Origin: Flavimaricola marinus
GTDB lineage: Bacteria; Pseudomonadota; Alphaproteobacteria; Rhodobacterales; Rhodobacteraceae
DNA: 64,000 nucleotides
NCBI RefSeq assembly: GCF_900184895.1
Contig: NZ_FXZK01000001.1
Coordinates: 806,001-870,000 of the forward strand
Direction of reading: 5' to 3'
The notes beneath the pieces are model-generated. The model made no database searches, had not been told where the DNA came from, and saw only the letters and a list, made by a program, of their open reading frames with translations. Position numbers and translations under genes: made by a program. Every line of letters begins with the position of its first letter. Positions within the stretch are counted from its first letter, which is position 1. This document shows positions 17,558 to 27,154 of the stretch, in pieces.

Positions 17558-18484
17558 ATGAATATGGCGGATACCTTCCTGCGGCGCGGGCTCAAGCTGC
17601 GGCATCTGCGGATCGTCGCGGCCCTGTCGGAAACCGGGCAGATCGGCAGCGCCGCCGAGGCGCTCTCGATCTCGCAGCCCGCCGCCTCGCGGCTCTTGGC
17701 CGAGGCAGAGCGGATCACCGGGCACAAGGTGCACACGCGGTCGGGGCGCGGCGTGGTGCTGACCGCGCAGGGCAAGGCGCTGGCGGTGCGGGCGGCGCGG
17801 ATCCTGACCGAACTGGACGACGCCAGCCGCGACATGGACGAGATCGAAACAGGGGCCACCGGGCACGTGCGGCTTGGCTCTGTGACCGGCCCGGCACTTG
17901 ACCGGGTTTTGCCCGCGCTGCAATCGGCATGGCAAAGCCTGCCCGGCGTGACCACCGAGGTCGAGGTCGCCGCGAGTGACGCGCTGGGGGATATGCTGCT
18001 GGCCGGACGGCTGGATTTCGCGCTGGCGCGGCAGCCGCTGCATCTGGACGCGGACCGCTTCGTGTTTCGCGGCATGGCCGACGAACAGGTCAGCCTCGTC
18101 GTCCGGCAAGGGCACCCGCTGCTGCAAGGGGCGATGCCGCCGGCCGAGGCGCTGATGGGCTTCGACTGGGTGATGCCCGGCCCCGGCGCGATCCTGCGGA
18201 CCGCCGTGCTGACCCGGCTCACCGCCCTCGGGCTGCCGCACCCTGCGTCTAGGCTGGCGACCTCGTCGTTCCTGCTGACGCTCACGATGCTGCGGCAATC
18301 CGATGCCATCGCCCCCTTGGCCAGCCCGGTGGCGCAGAGCTTTGCAGGCGAAGCGGGCAGCGACTTTGCGGTGCTCCCCATAGATCTGGGGATCAGGGTC
18401 GAACCCTACGGCCTGCTGACCCGCTCGGGCAGCACGCTGACGCCCGTCGCCGCCCGGCTGGCGGCGCTGATCACAGGGATCTGA
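17558..18484 (+). CDS. LysR family regulator (GbpR-like)
   Basis: A 308-aa LysR-type regulator. The N-terminal winged helix-turn-helix (residues about 12-70) contains GSAAEALSISQPAASRLLAEAE, and an effector-binding domain follows. The N-terminus RGLKLRHLRIVAALSETGQ resembles GbpR-type regulators of galactose/arabinose genes. It is divergent from the pentose operon and probably controls it. Start could be 17558 or the in-frame ATG at 17564. A weak hairpin follows the gene at 18543-18558. Confidence 0.88.
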   Translation: MNMADTFLRRGLKLRHLRIVAALSETGQIGSAAEALSISQPAASRLLAEAERITGHKVHTRSGRGVVLTAQGKALAVRAARILTELDDASRDMDEIETGATGHVRLGSVTGPALDRVLPALQSAWQSLPGVTTEVEVAASDALGDMLLAGRLDFALARQPLHLDADRFVFRGMADEQVSLVVRQGHPLLQGAMPPAEALMGFDWVMPGPGAILRTAVLTRLTALGLPHPASRLATSSFLLTLTMLRQSDAIAPLASPVAQSFAGEAGSDFAVLPIDLGIRVEPYGLLTRSGSTLTPVAARLAALITGI

Positions 18485-18604
18485 CAGGTTTCCCGAAACC
18501 GCGTTTCAGCTTTCCGAACAAAGCCCGGCGCGGCACCGATCCCCCCTGCCCAGAGGGGCCGGATGGGCCTATCCTGCCGGCTCAGACACCATCAGGACCC
18601 CGCC

Positions 18605-19627
18605 ATGCACCTCGCCCGTTTTCCCCGCGTCCACCTCGCCCACCTGCCAACCCCGCTGGAGCGGCTCGACCGTCTGTCGGCGGCGCTGGGCGGGCCGGAG
18701 ATCTGGATCAAGCGCGACGACTGCACCGGGCTCAGCACCGGCGGCAACAAGACCCGCAAGCTGGAATTCCTGATGGCCGAGGCGCTGGCCGAGGGCGCCG
18801 ACATGGTGATGACCCAAGGGGCGACGCAATCCAACCACGCCCGCCAAACCGCCGCCTTCGCCGCAAAGCTCGGGCTTAAATGCCACTGTCTGCTCGAAGA
18901 CCGGACAGGCTACAACAACCCGAACTACAACGGCAACGGCAACGTCCTGCTCGACCACCTGCACGGCGCGACCACCGAGAAATTTCCCGGCGGTCACGAC
19001 ATGCCCGGCGAGATGGAGCGCGCGGCAGAGGCGATGCGCGCCAAGGGGCACAAGGTCTATGTCATCCCCGGCGGCGGATCGAACCCGACCGGGGCGCTGG
19101 GCTATGTGAACTGCGCCTACGAGTTGCTCGGTCAGCTGAACGACCGCTCGCTCAAGGTCGACCGGATCGTGACACCGACAGGCTCGTCGGGCACGCAGGC
19201 CGGTCTGGTTGTGGGGCTCGCCGCCACTCACGCGAACATCCCGCTGCTCGGGATCGGAACGCGGGCCCCCCAGCCGAAACAAGAGCAGATGGTCTACGAC
19301 CTCGCCTGCAAGACCGCCGAAAAGATCGGCGCACCCGGCATCGTCAGCCGCGACATGGTCATGGCCAACACCGATTACGTCGGCGACGGCTATGGCCTGC
19401 CGACCGAGAGCGGTCTGGAGGCCATCGCCCTGTTCGCCGAGCTTGAGGGGCTGCTGCTCGATCCGGTCTATTCGGCCAAGGGGGCGGCAGGGCTGATCGA
19501 TCTGGTGCGCAAGGGCGCCTTCGACGGCGACGAGCGGATCGTGTTCATCCACACCGGGGGATCGACGGGGCTGTTCGGCTATGACTTTGCCTTCGATCAT
19601 AGCGCCCGACAGATCAAGATCGGCTGA
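18605..19627 (+). CDS. cuyA: L-cysteate sulfo-lyase (PLP)
   Basis: A 340-aa PLP enzyme of the ACC deaminase/D-cysteine desulfhydrase family. The PLP lysine lies in the segment [12 protein letters not shown] (about residues 45-56), and [15 protein letters not shown] follows. This motif form (STGGNK rather than the AMGGNK of E. coli DcyD) and the N-terminus [11 protein letters not shown] match CuyA of roseobacters, which splits L-cysteate into pyruvate, sulfite and ammonia. Context supports it: sulfonate genes follow for 25 kb. The start at 18605 has AGGA upstream. It is one base from the racemase-family gene. D-cysteine desulfhydrase remains the alternative. Confidence 0.82.
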   Translation: MHLARFPRVHLAHLPTPLERLDRLSAALGGPEIWIKRDDCTGLSTGGNKTRKLEFLMAEALAEGADMVMTQGATQSNHARQTAAFAAKLGLKCHCLLEDRTGYNNPNYNGNGNVLLDHLHGATTEKFPGGHDMPGEMERAAEAMRAKGHKVYVIPGGGSNPTGALGYVNCAYELLGQLNDRSLKVDRIVTPTGSSGTQAGLVVGLAATHANIPLLGIGTRAPQPKQEQMVYDLACKTAEKIGAPGIVSRDMVMANTDYVGDGYGLPTESGLEAIALFAELEGLLLDPVYSAKGAAGLIDLVRKGAFDGDERIVFIHTGGSTGLFGYDFAFDHSARQIKIG

Positions 19628-19628
19628 C

Positions 19629-20303
19629 ATGCGGACAGTGGGCATCCTTGGCGGCATGGGGCCGGAAGCAACCGTCGATCTGATGCGGCGGGTGATCGCC
19701 GGCACGCCCGCTCAGGACGATGCCGACCACGTGCCGCTGATCGTCGATCAGAACACGCAGGTGCCCAGCCGGATCGCGCATCTGATCGACGGCACCGGCG
19801 AGGATCCCGGCCCGGTGCTGATCGCCATGGCGCAGCGGCTGGAGGCGGCCGGGGCGCAGGCGCTCGCCATGCCGTGCAACACCGCCCACCACTATGCCGA
19901 ACAGATCGAAGAGGCAGTCGGCATCCCGCTCTTGAACATGGTCGAGTTGACGGTGACCGAGGCGGAAAAGACCGGCGAGACGGTGATCGGGCTGCTCGGC
20001 TCTCCGGCGATCAAGACCGCCCGGATCTATGCCGATGCCTTTGGGGCGCACGGTCTGCGGATGGTCTATCCCGCGGATCAGGAGGCCATGCTCACGGCGA
20101 TCCGGCAGATCAAGACGCACGGACCGAACGAGACCTCGGCCAGCATCCTGCGGGCGGCCTCCGACAGCATGGACACGCCTGTGCAAATCCTCGCCTGCAC
20201 GGAATTCTCGCTCATCGCGGACGCCCTGCCCGACCGGATCACCACGATCGACACGCTGGACGTGCTGACCGGTGCGATCATCCGCTTTGCGACCGAGGGC
20301 TGA
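19629..20303 (+). CDS. aspartate/glutamate racemase family protein, candidate cysteate racemase
   Basis: A 224-aa PLP-independent racemase-family protein. The two catalytic cysteines are visible in MPCNTAHH (about residue 81) and LACTEF (about residue 191), and the N-terminus GILGGMGPEAT is typical of aspartate racemases. The gene starts one base after cuyA stops and ends three bases before the hpsN-like gene, so the three are probably co-transcribed. Cysteate is an aspartate analogue with sulfonate replacing a carboxylate. Interconversion of D- and L-cysteate, feeding CuyA, is therefore the natural inference; it is not shown by sequence. Confidence 0.85.
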   Translation: MRTVGILGGMGPEATVDLMRRVIAGTPAQDDADHVPLIVDQNTQVPSRIAHLIDGTGEDPGPVLIAMAQRLEAAGAQALAMPCNTAHHYAEQIEEAVGIPLLNMVELTVTEAEKTGETVIGLLGSPAIKTARIYADAFGAHGLRMVYPADQEAMLTAIRQIKTHGPNETSASILRAASDSMDTPVQILACTEFSLIADALPDRITTIDTLDVLTGAIIRFATEG

Positions 20304-20306
20304 GCC

Positions 20307-21602
20307 ATGGCGATCTATCTCAAACAGGCCAATCCACGGCCAGAGGCGGAAACCGGCGACGTGCGCGAGGCGGTGCAGGGGCTGCTGGCGCAAATCGCGC
20401 GGGGCGGGGAAGACGCCGCACGGGCGCTGACCGAGCGGTTCGACGGCTGGAACGGCGAGATCATCGTCTCCCCCGAGACGATCCGGGCGGCACGGGACGC
20501 GCTGCCCGATCAGACCAAGGCCGACATCGCCTTTGCCCACTCCAATATCCGGCGCTTTGCCGAGGCGCAGGCCGAGACGATCCGGGATACCGAGGTCGAG
20601 ATCCTGCCCGGCCTGATCGCCGGGCAAAAGCAGATCCCCGTCTCGGCGGCGGGATGCTATGTGCCCGGCGGGCGCTACGCCCATGTTGCGAGCGCGATCA
20701 TGACGGTGACGACCGCGCGGGTGGCGGGTGTCAGGCACATCACCGCCTGTTCGCCGCCAAGGCCGGGGGCGGGGATTCCGCCTGCGATCCTCTATGCGAT
20801 GGACCTTTGCGGAGCCGATGCGATCCTGTCCATGGGCGGAGTGCAAGCGGTTGCAGCCATGGCGCAGGGGCTGTTCGGCCTGCCCAAGGCGGATATCCTC
20901 GTCGGGCCGGGCAATCAGTATGTGGCCGAGGCGAAGCGGATCCTGTTCGGACAGGTGGGCATCGACATGGTGGCCGGACCGACCGACAGCCTGATCCTCG
21001 CCGACGAAACCGCCGACGCGGCCCTCGTGGCGGCGGACCTCGTCGGACAGGCCGAGCACGGCTACAACTCGCCGGTCTGGCTCGTAACCGACAGCCGGGC
21101 CCTGGCCGAGGCGGTGATGGCGCTGGTGCCCGGCCTGATCGACAGCCTGCCGACGCTGAACCGGGACAACGCGCGGGCGGCCTGGGCGGACTACGCCGAA
21201 GTGATCCTCTGCGCGGACCGCGAAGAGATGGCGGCGCAGTCCGACAGGATCGCGCCCGAACACCTGCATGTGCAATGCGCCGATCTGGACTGGTGGTTGG
21301 GACGGCTGACCGCCTATGGCTCGCTGTTTCTGGGCGAGGAAACCACTGTGGCCTTTGGCGACAAGGCGTCGGGGCCGAACCACGTGCTGCCGACCTCCGG
21401 GGCGGCGCGCTATACCGGCGGGCTGTCGGTGGGCAAGTTCATGAAGACGGTGACGTGGCAACGCTCGACCCGCGCGGCCGCAAAGCCTCTGGCCGAGGCG
21501 ACCGCCCGGATCAGCCGGCTAGAAGGGATGGAAGGGCACGCCCGAACCGCCGATATCCGGCTGGCGAAGTATTTCCCCGGCGAAACCTTCGATCTGGGCT
21601 GA
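20307..21602 (+). CDS. hpsN: histidinol-dehydrogenase family, sulfopropanediol 3-dehydrogenase-like
   Basis: A 431-aa HisD-family NAD+ dehydrogenase. Zinc-ligand motifs are kept: GQAEHGYNSP (Gln and His), FGDKASGPNHVLP (Asp) and EGMEGHARTADIRL (His). A biosynthetic HisD should sit with his genes. Here it follows cuyA and a racemase gene, which points to HpsN, the 2,3-dihydroxypropane-1-sulfonate (DHPS) dehydrogenase that makes sulfolactate in two oxidation steps. No sulfolactate-processing genes (suyAB, slcCD) are in the window. ATG at 20307. A hairpin at 21612-21648 follows. The HisD-family call is firm; the substrate is inferred. Confidence 0.75.
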   Translation: MAIYLKQANPRPEAETGDVREAVQGLLAQIARGGEDAARALTERFDGWNGEIIVSPETIRAARDALPDQTKADIAFAHSNIRRFAEAQAETIRDTEVEILPGLIAGQKQIPVSAAGCYVPGGRYAHVASAIMTVTTARVAGVRHITACSPPRPGAGIPPAILYAMDLCGADAILSMGGVQAVAAMAQGLFGLPKADILVGPGNQYVAEAKRILFGQVGIDMVAGPTDSLILADETADAALVAADLVGQAEHGYNSPVWLVTDSRALAEAVMALVPGLIDSLPTLNRDNARAAWADYAEVILCADREEMAAQSDRIAPEHLHVQCADLDWWLGRLTAYGSLFLGEETTVAFGDKASGPNHVLPTSGAARYTGGLSVGKFMKTVTWQRSTRAAAKPLAEATARISRLEGMEGHARTADIRLAKYFPGETFDLG

Positions 21603-21611
21603 GGCGCCCCG

Positions 21612-21648
21612 CTCAACCGGCACCCGGCGCTGCGTCGTGGCGCCGGTT
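21612..21648 (+). terminator. hairpin after the cuyA-racemase-hpsN genes
   Basis: Imperfect inverted repeat with AACCGGC at 21615-21621 and GCCGGTT at 21642-21648, extendable by three pairs around one mismatch. It begins about 10 bases after the hpsN-like stop. There is no strong T-tract, so termination is only probable. Confidence 0.4.
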
Positions 21649-21831
21649 TACGCCCTTCACAAACGCCCGCAACGCGCCTAGATTGATCCTATCGGCGGAC
21701 CCCGGTTCGCCCCCGATCTCTCGCGGATCATCGCCCTGACCCCTTAGCTGTCAGGCAACCCTGATTTCCCCTGAGCCAGAACCAACCGCCCGGCCATGCG
21801 CTGCGCGGGTTTATTTCACAGGAGTCAGATC

Positions 21832-21963
21832 ATGAGTAAGGGCAAAAGCCAGAACAATCGCGAAGCCAAGAAACCCAAGCAGGAGAAGCCAAAGGTCTTG
21901 GCGACCGCCAATTCCGGTTTGGGCAAGCCTCTGGATATCGGTCAGAAGAAAAAGGGCAAATAG
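21832..21963 (+). CDS. small basic conserved-type protein, 43 aa
   Basis: A 43-aa lysine-rich protein, beginning MSKGKSQNNREAKKPKQEKP and ending in KKKGK. CAGGAG is placed 7 bases before the ATG, supporting real translation. It has no membrane segment or cysteine. Short basic proteins of this appearance are widespread in Proteobacteria, with no assigned function known to me. It lies alone between the hpsN-like gene and the convergent tauC gene, followed by a terminator-like repeat. Confidence 0.72.
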   Translation: MSKGKSQNNREAKKPKQEKPKVLATANSGLGKPLDIGQKKKGK

Positions 21964-21977
21964 CGCCCTTTTCTCCG

Positions 21978-22048
21978 TCGGGAGGGGGCGCTGCCCCCGC
22001 CCTGCGGGCCCCCCGGGATATTTTTGACCCAAAGAAGGAGGGGCGTGG
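21978..22048. repeat. dispersed terminator-like repeat, copy B
   Basis: Contains the hairpin GGGGGC-GCT-GCCCCC (21984-21998), a second GC stem ending CCCCCCGGG, then ATATTTTTGACCCAAAGAAG. It lies between the convergent small gene and tauC. The T-run after the GC stems is right for intrinsic termination on the plus strand. Confidence 0.7.
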
Positions 22049-23386
22049 TCAGCCGCGCCCTTTCCACGGCACCAGTATCCGCTCGGCCCAGCGCATGAGC
22101 ATGTCGATGGAGAAGCCCACGACCCCGATCAGGATGATCCCCATGATCACGATGTCGGTGCTCTGGAATTTCGAGGCGACCATGATCATCATGCCCGCGC
22201 CCTTTTCGGCGGCGACCAGTTCCGCGGCCACCACCGTGCCCCAGCAGACCCCCATCGCCACCCGCGCCCCGGTGAAGATGTCGGGCAGCGAATTGGGGAT
22301 GATGACGTGCCGCATGATCTGCCATTTCGAGGCGCCCAGTGAATAGGCGGCGTGCACCTTGGAGATCCGCACGCCCGAGACCCCGGACCGTGCCGCGATG
22401 GCCATGATCCAGAGCGCCGCGAGGAACAGCAGGATGATCTTGCCCACCTCGCCGATCCCTGCCCAGAGGATCACCAGCGGGATCAGGGCCAAGGGCGGCA
22501 CCGGCCGCATGAACTCGACGATCGGGTCGAACCAGCCGCGGAACCAGTCCGACAGCCCCATCGCGTAGCCCAGCGGGATGCCGACGATCGCCCCGAGCAG
22601 GAAGCCCACGATCACCCGGAACAGCGAATAGCCCAGATGTTCGGCCAGGGTCGAATTGCGGAAGCCGTCGCTTGAGATCTTGACCAGTTGCGACCAGACC
22701 GCTTCGGGGGCGGGCAGCCAGATCGGCTCCATCTGCCAGCCGGTGTCGGGCGTGATGTTCAGCGTGCCCCGCCCGGTGACGTTCACCGTGGCAAAACCGA
22801 CATCGACCCCCGGACCGCCGGCCTCCACCGGCCGCCCGTCGATCGCGACCACGGAGGCGCCGTCGTCGCGGGTGAATTCGTCGTTGTCGTCGAAGCGCAG
22901 CAGCTCGCTCCGGTAGGCCTGCACCGCCAGCCCGTCATCCTTGGCGAAGCCCTCTCCCAGCGCGGCCTCCGGCGCATCGGCCTCGGAGCCCGCCGGAAAG
23001 ACGCGCACCATGACCGTCGCCTCGTCGGTGCTGCCGTCCGGCCCCTGGGCCGTGTAGGTAAAGCTGCCCTCGCCGGTAAAGGCGCCCGGCACGTGCAAGA
23101 AGCCGGGCAGCAGCTTTGACCCGGTGAACGCCCCCCAGAGCACGAAGATCAGCGCGATCGAGATCACCGAGGCCACGGTGTTCGAGGTCACGGCACTTTC
23201 GTCGCCGAAGGTCACGGTCTTGAGCGCGCTGTAGTCGCGCCGGGGCTGCAGGAACTGCCGGATCACCTTCCAGACCGCGAGCGTGCCGAGGATCAGCAGG
23301 ACATAGCCGATGATGAAGGGGGCGGCGGACAGCACCGTGCCCAGAACCGTGCGCAATTCCCCTGCGAGCGAGGTGATCAGTTCCAT
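22049..23386 (-). CDS. tauC: taurine-type ABC transporter permease with extra periplasmic domain
   Basis: A 445-aa inner-membrane permease; ordinary TauC/SsuC proteins are about 250-280 aa. The C-terminal half (about 226-445) is a standard permease with the loop AAYSLGASKWQIMRHVIIP. The N-terminal half is additional: a membrane helix at about 18-40, another at 68-86, and about 135 residues (90-225) predicted outside the membrane. That region includes GEGSFTYTAQGPDGSTDEA (about 105-123), which resembles bacterial Ig/cadherin-like beta-sandwich repeats. tauC starts two bases upstream of the tauB stop region on the minus strand, so the genes are one operon. The extra domain might contact TauA. 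Confidence 0.9.
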   Translation of the reverse strand: MELITSLAGELRTVLGTVLSAAPFIIGYVLLILGTLAVWKVIRQFLQPRRDYSALKTVTFGDESAVTSNTVASVISIALIFVLWGAFTGSKLLPGFLHVPGAFTGEGSFTYTAQGPDGSTDEATVMVRVFPAGSEADAPEAALGEGFAKDDGLAVQAYRSELLRFDDNDEFTRDDGASVVAIDGRPVEAGGPGVDVGFATVNVTGRGTLNITPDTGWQMEPIWLPAPEAVWSQLVKISSDGFRNSTLAEHLGYSLFRVIVGFLLGAIVGIPLGYAMGLSDWFRGWFDPIVEFMRPVPPLALIPLVILWAGIGEVGKIILLFLAALWIMAIAARSGVSGVRISKVHAAYSLGASKWQIMRHVIIPNSLPDIFTGARVAMGVCWGTVVAAELVAAEKGAGMMIMVASKFQSTDIVIMGIILIGVVGFSIDMLMRWAERILVPWKGRG

Positions 23387-23387
23387 G

Positions 23388-24191
<804 letters not shown>

Positions 24192-24264
24192 GAACGCTCC
24201 GTTTCCTAGTGTGGCAAAGATGGGGCCAGAGCGCCGCAACGCTCTGGCCCGCACCATGGGTCGA

Positions 24265-25272
24265 TTACATGTCGTTGACAGCCGTCAGCGGGGCCGCATC
24301 GACATTGGCGTCATAAGACTCGAGCGCCGAGGGGATCGAGCCTGCATCGACGAACACGCCGGCCACGCCGGCCATGAACTCCTGCGCACCGCCGCCAAGC
24401 CACTTGGCCGAGAGCTGTTCCTCGACGGAGGGGAACACGAAGGTGGCCATGGTCTGCGCGGTGGCGTCCTCGTCCATGCCGGCGTCCTGGGCAATCACGG
24501 GCAGCATGGTGTCGACCATCGAGCCATCGTTCCAGCCCGCGTTCATATCGGCGGTCACGGCGAGGAACTTCTCGACCAGATCGGGGTTTTCCGCGACGAA
24601 GGACGCGGGCGCCGAGGTCACGTCAAAGACCAGAATGCCGAGCTCTTCCTTCTCGGAACCGGTCAGCAGCACGTTGCCGCTTTCCAGCATCCGGCGGAGC
24701 GATCCGCCCCAGCCGCAGGCCATGTCGACCGCACCTTGCGAAAGCGCCGCCGCACCGTCCGGCGGGGCCATGTCGACGACTTCGAGGCTGGCCAGATCGA
24801 CGCCGAAGTGGTCCATCTGACGCAGGAAGCCGTAGTGCGCGGCGGTACCCAGCGGCACGGCGACCTTCTTGCCCGACAGGTCGGCGGCGTTGGAGGCGTC
24901 GATCTCAAGATCGGAGCGGACCACGCAATTGTCGTTGTCGGAATAGGACACGGCCACGTCGAGCGACACCAGATCCTGCCCGGCCGAGGTCGCAACGACG
25001 AAGGGCGGCACACCTTGGCTGACCGAGATCTGCACATCGCCCGAGGCCATCGCGGCACTCATCGCGGTGCCGGTGTCGAACGACACCCAGTTCACCTTCA
25101 CGCCCATGGCCTCGTCGTAGAGGCCCTCGACCTTGCCGTATTGGAACGGCATCGGCCATTCGAGGAAATAGCCGACGGTGATCTCTCCGTGGGCGTCGGC
25201 CAAGGCGGCCTGCGCGCCGGTCAGAAGCGCAAGGCCAGCCGCAGCGCCCGTCAAATAGGTCTTCATTTTCAT
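24265..25272 (-). CDS. tauA: taurine-type periplasmic substrate-binding protein
   Basis: A 335-aa periplasmic binding protein of the NMT1/TauA-SsuA family. The signal peptide is MKMKTYLTGAAAGLALLTGA, ending at ALA. The mature start HGEITVGYFLEWPMPFQYGK is characteristic of TauA proteins in roseobacters and relatives. Of three in-frame ATGs (25266, 25272, 25281), 25272 is best placed, 9 bases after AAGGAG; the 25281 ATG touches the ribosome site. First gene of tauABC, divergent from tpa across 491 bp. Confidence 0.92.
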   Translation of the reverse strand: MKMKTYLTGAAAGLALLTGAQAALADAHGEITVGYFLEWPMPFQYGKVEGLYDEAMGVKVNWVSFDTGTAMSAAMASGDVQISVSQGVPPFVVATSAGQDLVSLDVAVSYSDNDNCVVRSDLEIDASNAADLSGKKVAVPLGTAAHYGFLRQMDHFGVDLASLEVVDMAPPDGAAALSQGAVDMACGWGGSLRRMLESGNVLLTGSEKEELGILVFDVTSAPASFVAENPDLVEKFLAVTADMNAGWNDGSMVDTMLPVIAQDAGMDEDATAQTMATFVFPSVEEQLSAKWLGGGAQEFMAGVAGVFVDAGSIPSALESYDANVDAAPLTAVNDM

Positions 25273-25763
25273 TTCTTCCATCTCCTTGTTGGCGGCCCCG
25301 CATGGGGGCCTTTATCGTTCGGCCGAACTTGGCGTCGGCTCGGTTTTGCGGCACCCGTTTGAACACAGCGCCTCTGGTCGAAAGTTGACCACGAATTGCT
25401 GCGCCATCAAAGCCCCCGAAGACTGAAACCACCTTTCGGATTTCCCAAATCAGAGCGCAGAAAGTGCAGACTGCCCCTAGCCAATGGATTGCCGCCCCAT
25501 GCGTCAATCATTACCGCAACCGGCCGGGAATGGGTCCAGAGACGGCCCGCGCCCGAGGACGGCGGGAGTTCGCACAATGATTTCAGCCCCTTACAGCAAT
25601 CCGGGAAACGCACGAGACGCGCGATCACCGGGAATTGGCCTTATCTATGCGTGCGATCTGGCCCTATTGCGCTTTGACCTCTCGGCGGCACACTGCCTCT
25701 CAGATCAGCAGCGGGCGAAGTGGATTCGGGCCGCTGCCTTTTCCTTTTCAGATGGAGCCCCGC
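25273..25763. promoter_or_regulatory. tauA-tpa divergent regulatory region
   Basis: This 491-bp region has no credible gene; short frames in it lack ribosome sites. It must hold the promoters for tauABC and tpa. A pair of TauR-like boxes lies at 25635-25668, about 100 bp before tpa. No comparable pair was found close to tauA. A small GC stem (GGCCCC / GGGGCC) lies near 25304, inside the tauA leader. Confidence 0.6.
25635..25668 (+). promoter_or_regulatory. TauR-like operator pair before tpa
   Basis: Direct repeats TTGGCCTTAT and CTGGCCCTAT have their TGG triplets at 25636 and 25659, spaced exactly 23 bp. The same arrangement occurs before xsc, and a 22-bp-spaced pair overlaps the tauR start. 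In Rhodobacter capsulatus TauR is reported to bind direct repeats of the form CTGGACTTAA in the tpa promoter (recalled, not checked). Confidence 0.6.
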
Positions 25764-27134
25764 ATGGACCTGATGCAAAACGACCCCCGCACCGTGATCG
25801 AGGCCGACCGGGCCCACGTCTGGCACCATCTGGTGCAGCACAAGCCGTTTGAGACGATCGACCCGCAGATCATCGTCGAAGGCAAGGGCCTGCGCGTCTG
25901 GGACATCTCGGGCAAGGAGCACCTCGATGCCGTCTCCGGCGCGGTCTGGACGGTCAATGTCGGTTACGGCCGCGAAAGCATCGCTGACGCGGTGCGCGAA
26001 CAGATGGTCAAACTGTGCTTCTTTGCGGGTGCCAAGGGCACCATTCCGGGGGCGCAATTTGCCAAGCGTCTGACCGAAAAGATGCCAGGCCTGAGCCGCG
26101 TCTACTATTCGAACTCGGGCTCCGAGGCGAATGAGAAGGCGTTCAAGATGGTCCGCCAGATCAGCCACAAGCATCACGGCGGCAAGAAGTCCAAGATCCT
26201 CTACCGCGAGCGTGACTATCACGGCACCACCATCGCTTGCCTGTCCGCAGGCGGCCAGCAAGAGCGCAACGCGCAATACGGGCCGTTCACGCCCGGTTTC
26301 GTCGAAGTGCCGCACTGCCTCGAATATCGCGCCCAGTGGGATAGCGAGGAGTATGGGATCAAGGCCGCCGAGGCCATCGAAGAGGTGATCCTGCGCGAAG
26401 GCCCCGAGACCATCGGCTCGCTGTGCCTGGAGCCGATCACCGCAGGCGGCGGCATCATCGTGCCGCCCAAGGGCTATTGGGAAAAGGTGCAGGAGATCTG
26501 CAAGAAGTACGAGATCCTGCTGCACATCGACGAAGTCGTCTGTGGCCTCGGCCGCACCGGCACATGGTTCGGCTACCAGCAATTCGGCATCCAGCCCGAC
26601 ATCGTGACGATGGCCAAGGGCGTCGCCTCCGGCTATGCGGCGATCTCCTGCTGCGTGACCACCGACGCGGTGTTCGAGCAGTTCAAGGACGACACCGATC
26701 ACTTGGGCTATTTCCGCGACATCTCGACCTTCGGCGGCTGCACCTCCGGGCCGACCGCGGCGCTGGAAAACATCCGGATCATCGAAGACGAAGACCTCTG
26801 CGGCAACTCTGCCCGCATGGGCGACTACTTCGGCAGCAAGCTCGACGAGCTGATGGACAAGCACCAGTGGATCGGCGACGTGCGCGGCATGGGCCTGTTC
26901 CGGGGGGCCGAACTGGTGACGGATCGCGGAACCAAGGATCCGGTGTCCGAAAAGCAGGTGGGCGCCATCGTGGCCGACTGCATGGCTCAGGGCGTGATCA
27001 TCGGCGCGACCAACCGGTCGGTGCCGGGGTTCAACAACACGCTCTTGTTCGCGCCCGCGCTGATCGCGACGAAGGACGACATCGACCAGATTTGCACAGC
27101 GGTCGACGGGGCGATCACGCGGGTGCTGGGCTAG
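25764..27134 (+). CDS. tpa: taurine:pyruvate aminotransferase
   Basis: A 456-aa class III PLP aminotransferase. The PLP-lysine region is DIVTMAKGVASGYA, and the segment SNSGSEANEKAFKMVRQ binds PLP phosphate. Overall features and N-terminus match Tpa, which converts taurine and pyruvate to sulfoacetaldehyde and alanine. Start chosen at 25764 because GGAG sits 6 bases upstream; the ATG at 25752 lacks such a site. The product feeds Xsc (32970). Regulated by TauR through the upstream box pair (inference). Confidence 0.93.
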   Translation: MDLMQNDPRTVIEADRAHVWHHLVQHKPFETIDPQIIVEGKGLRVWDISGKEHLDAVSGAVWTVNVGYGRESIADAVREQMVKLCFFAGAKGTIPGAQFAKRLTEKMPGLSRVYYSNSGSEANEKAFKMVRQISHKHHGGKKSKILYRERDYHGTTIACLSAGGQQERNAQYGPFTPGFVEVPHCLEYRAQWDSEEYGIKAAEAIEEVILREGPETIGSLCLEPITAGGGIIVPPKGYWEKVQEICKKYEILLHIDEVVCGLGRTGTWFGYQQFGIQPDIVTMAKGVASGYAAISCCVTTDAVFEQFKDDTDHLGYFRDISTFGGCTSGPTAALENIRIIEDEDLCGNSARMGDYFGSKLDELMDKHQWIGDVRGMGLFRGAELVTDRGTKDPVSEKQVGAIVADCMAQGVIIGATNRSVPGFNNTLLFAPALIATKDDIDQICTAVDGAITRVLG

Positions 27135-27154
27135 GCACCCAATCGCCGGGTATA

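Noticed and set aside
20307-21602. Biosynthetic histidinol dehydrogenase (HisD)
   Set aside because: No other his gene is nearby and it is co-directional with cuyA and a racemase gene at 1-3 bp spacing; kept as an alternative until the genome is checked.
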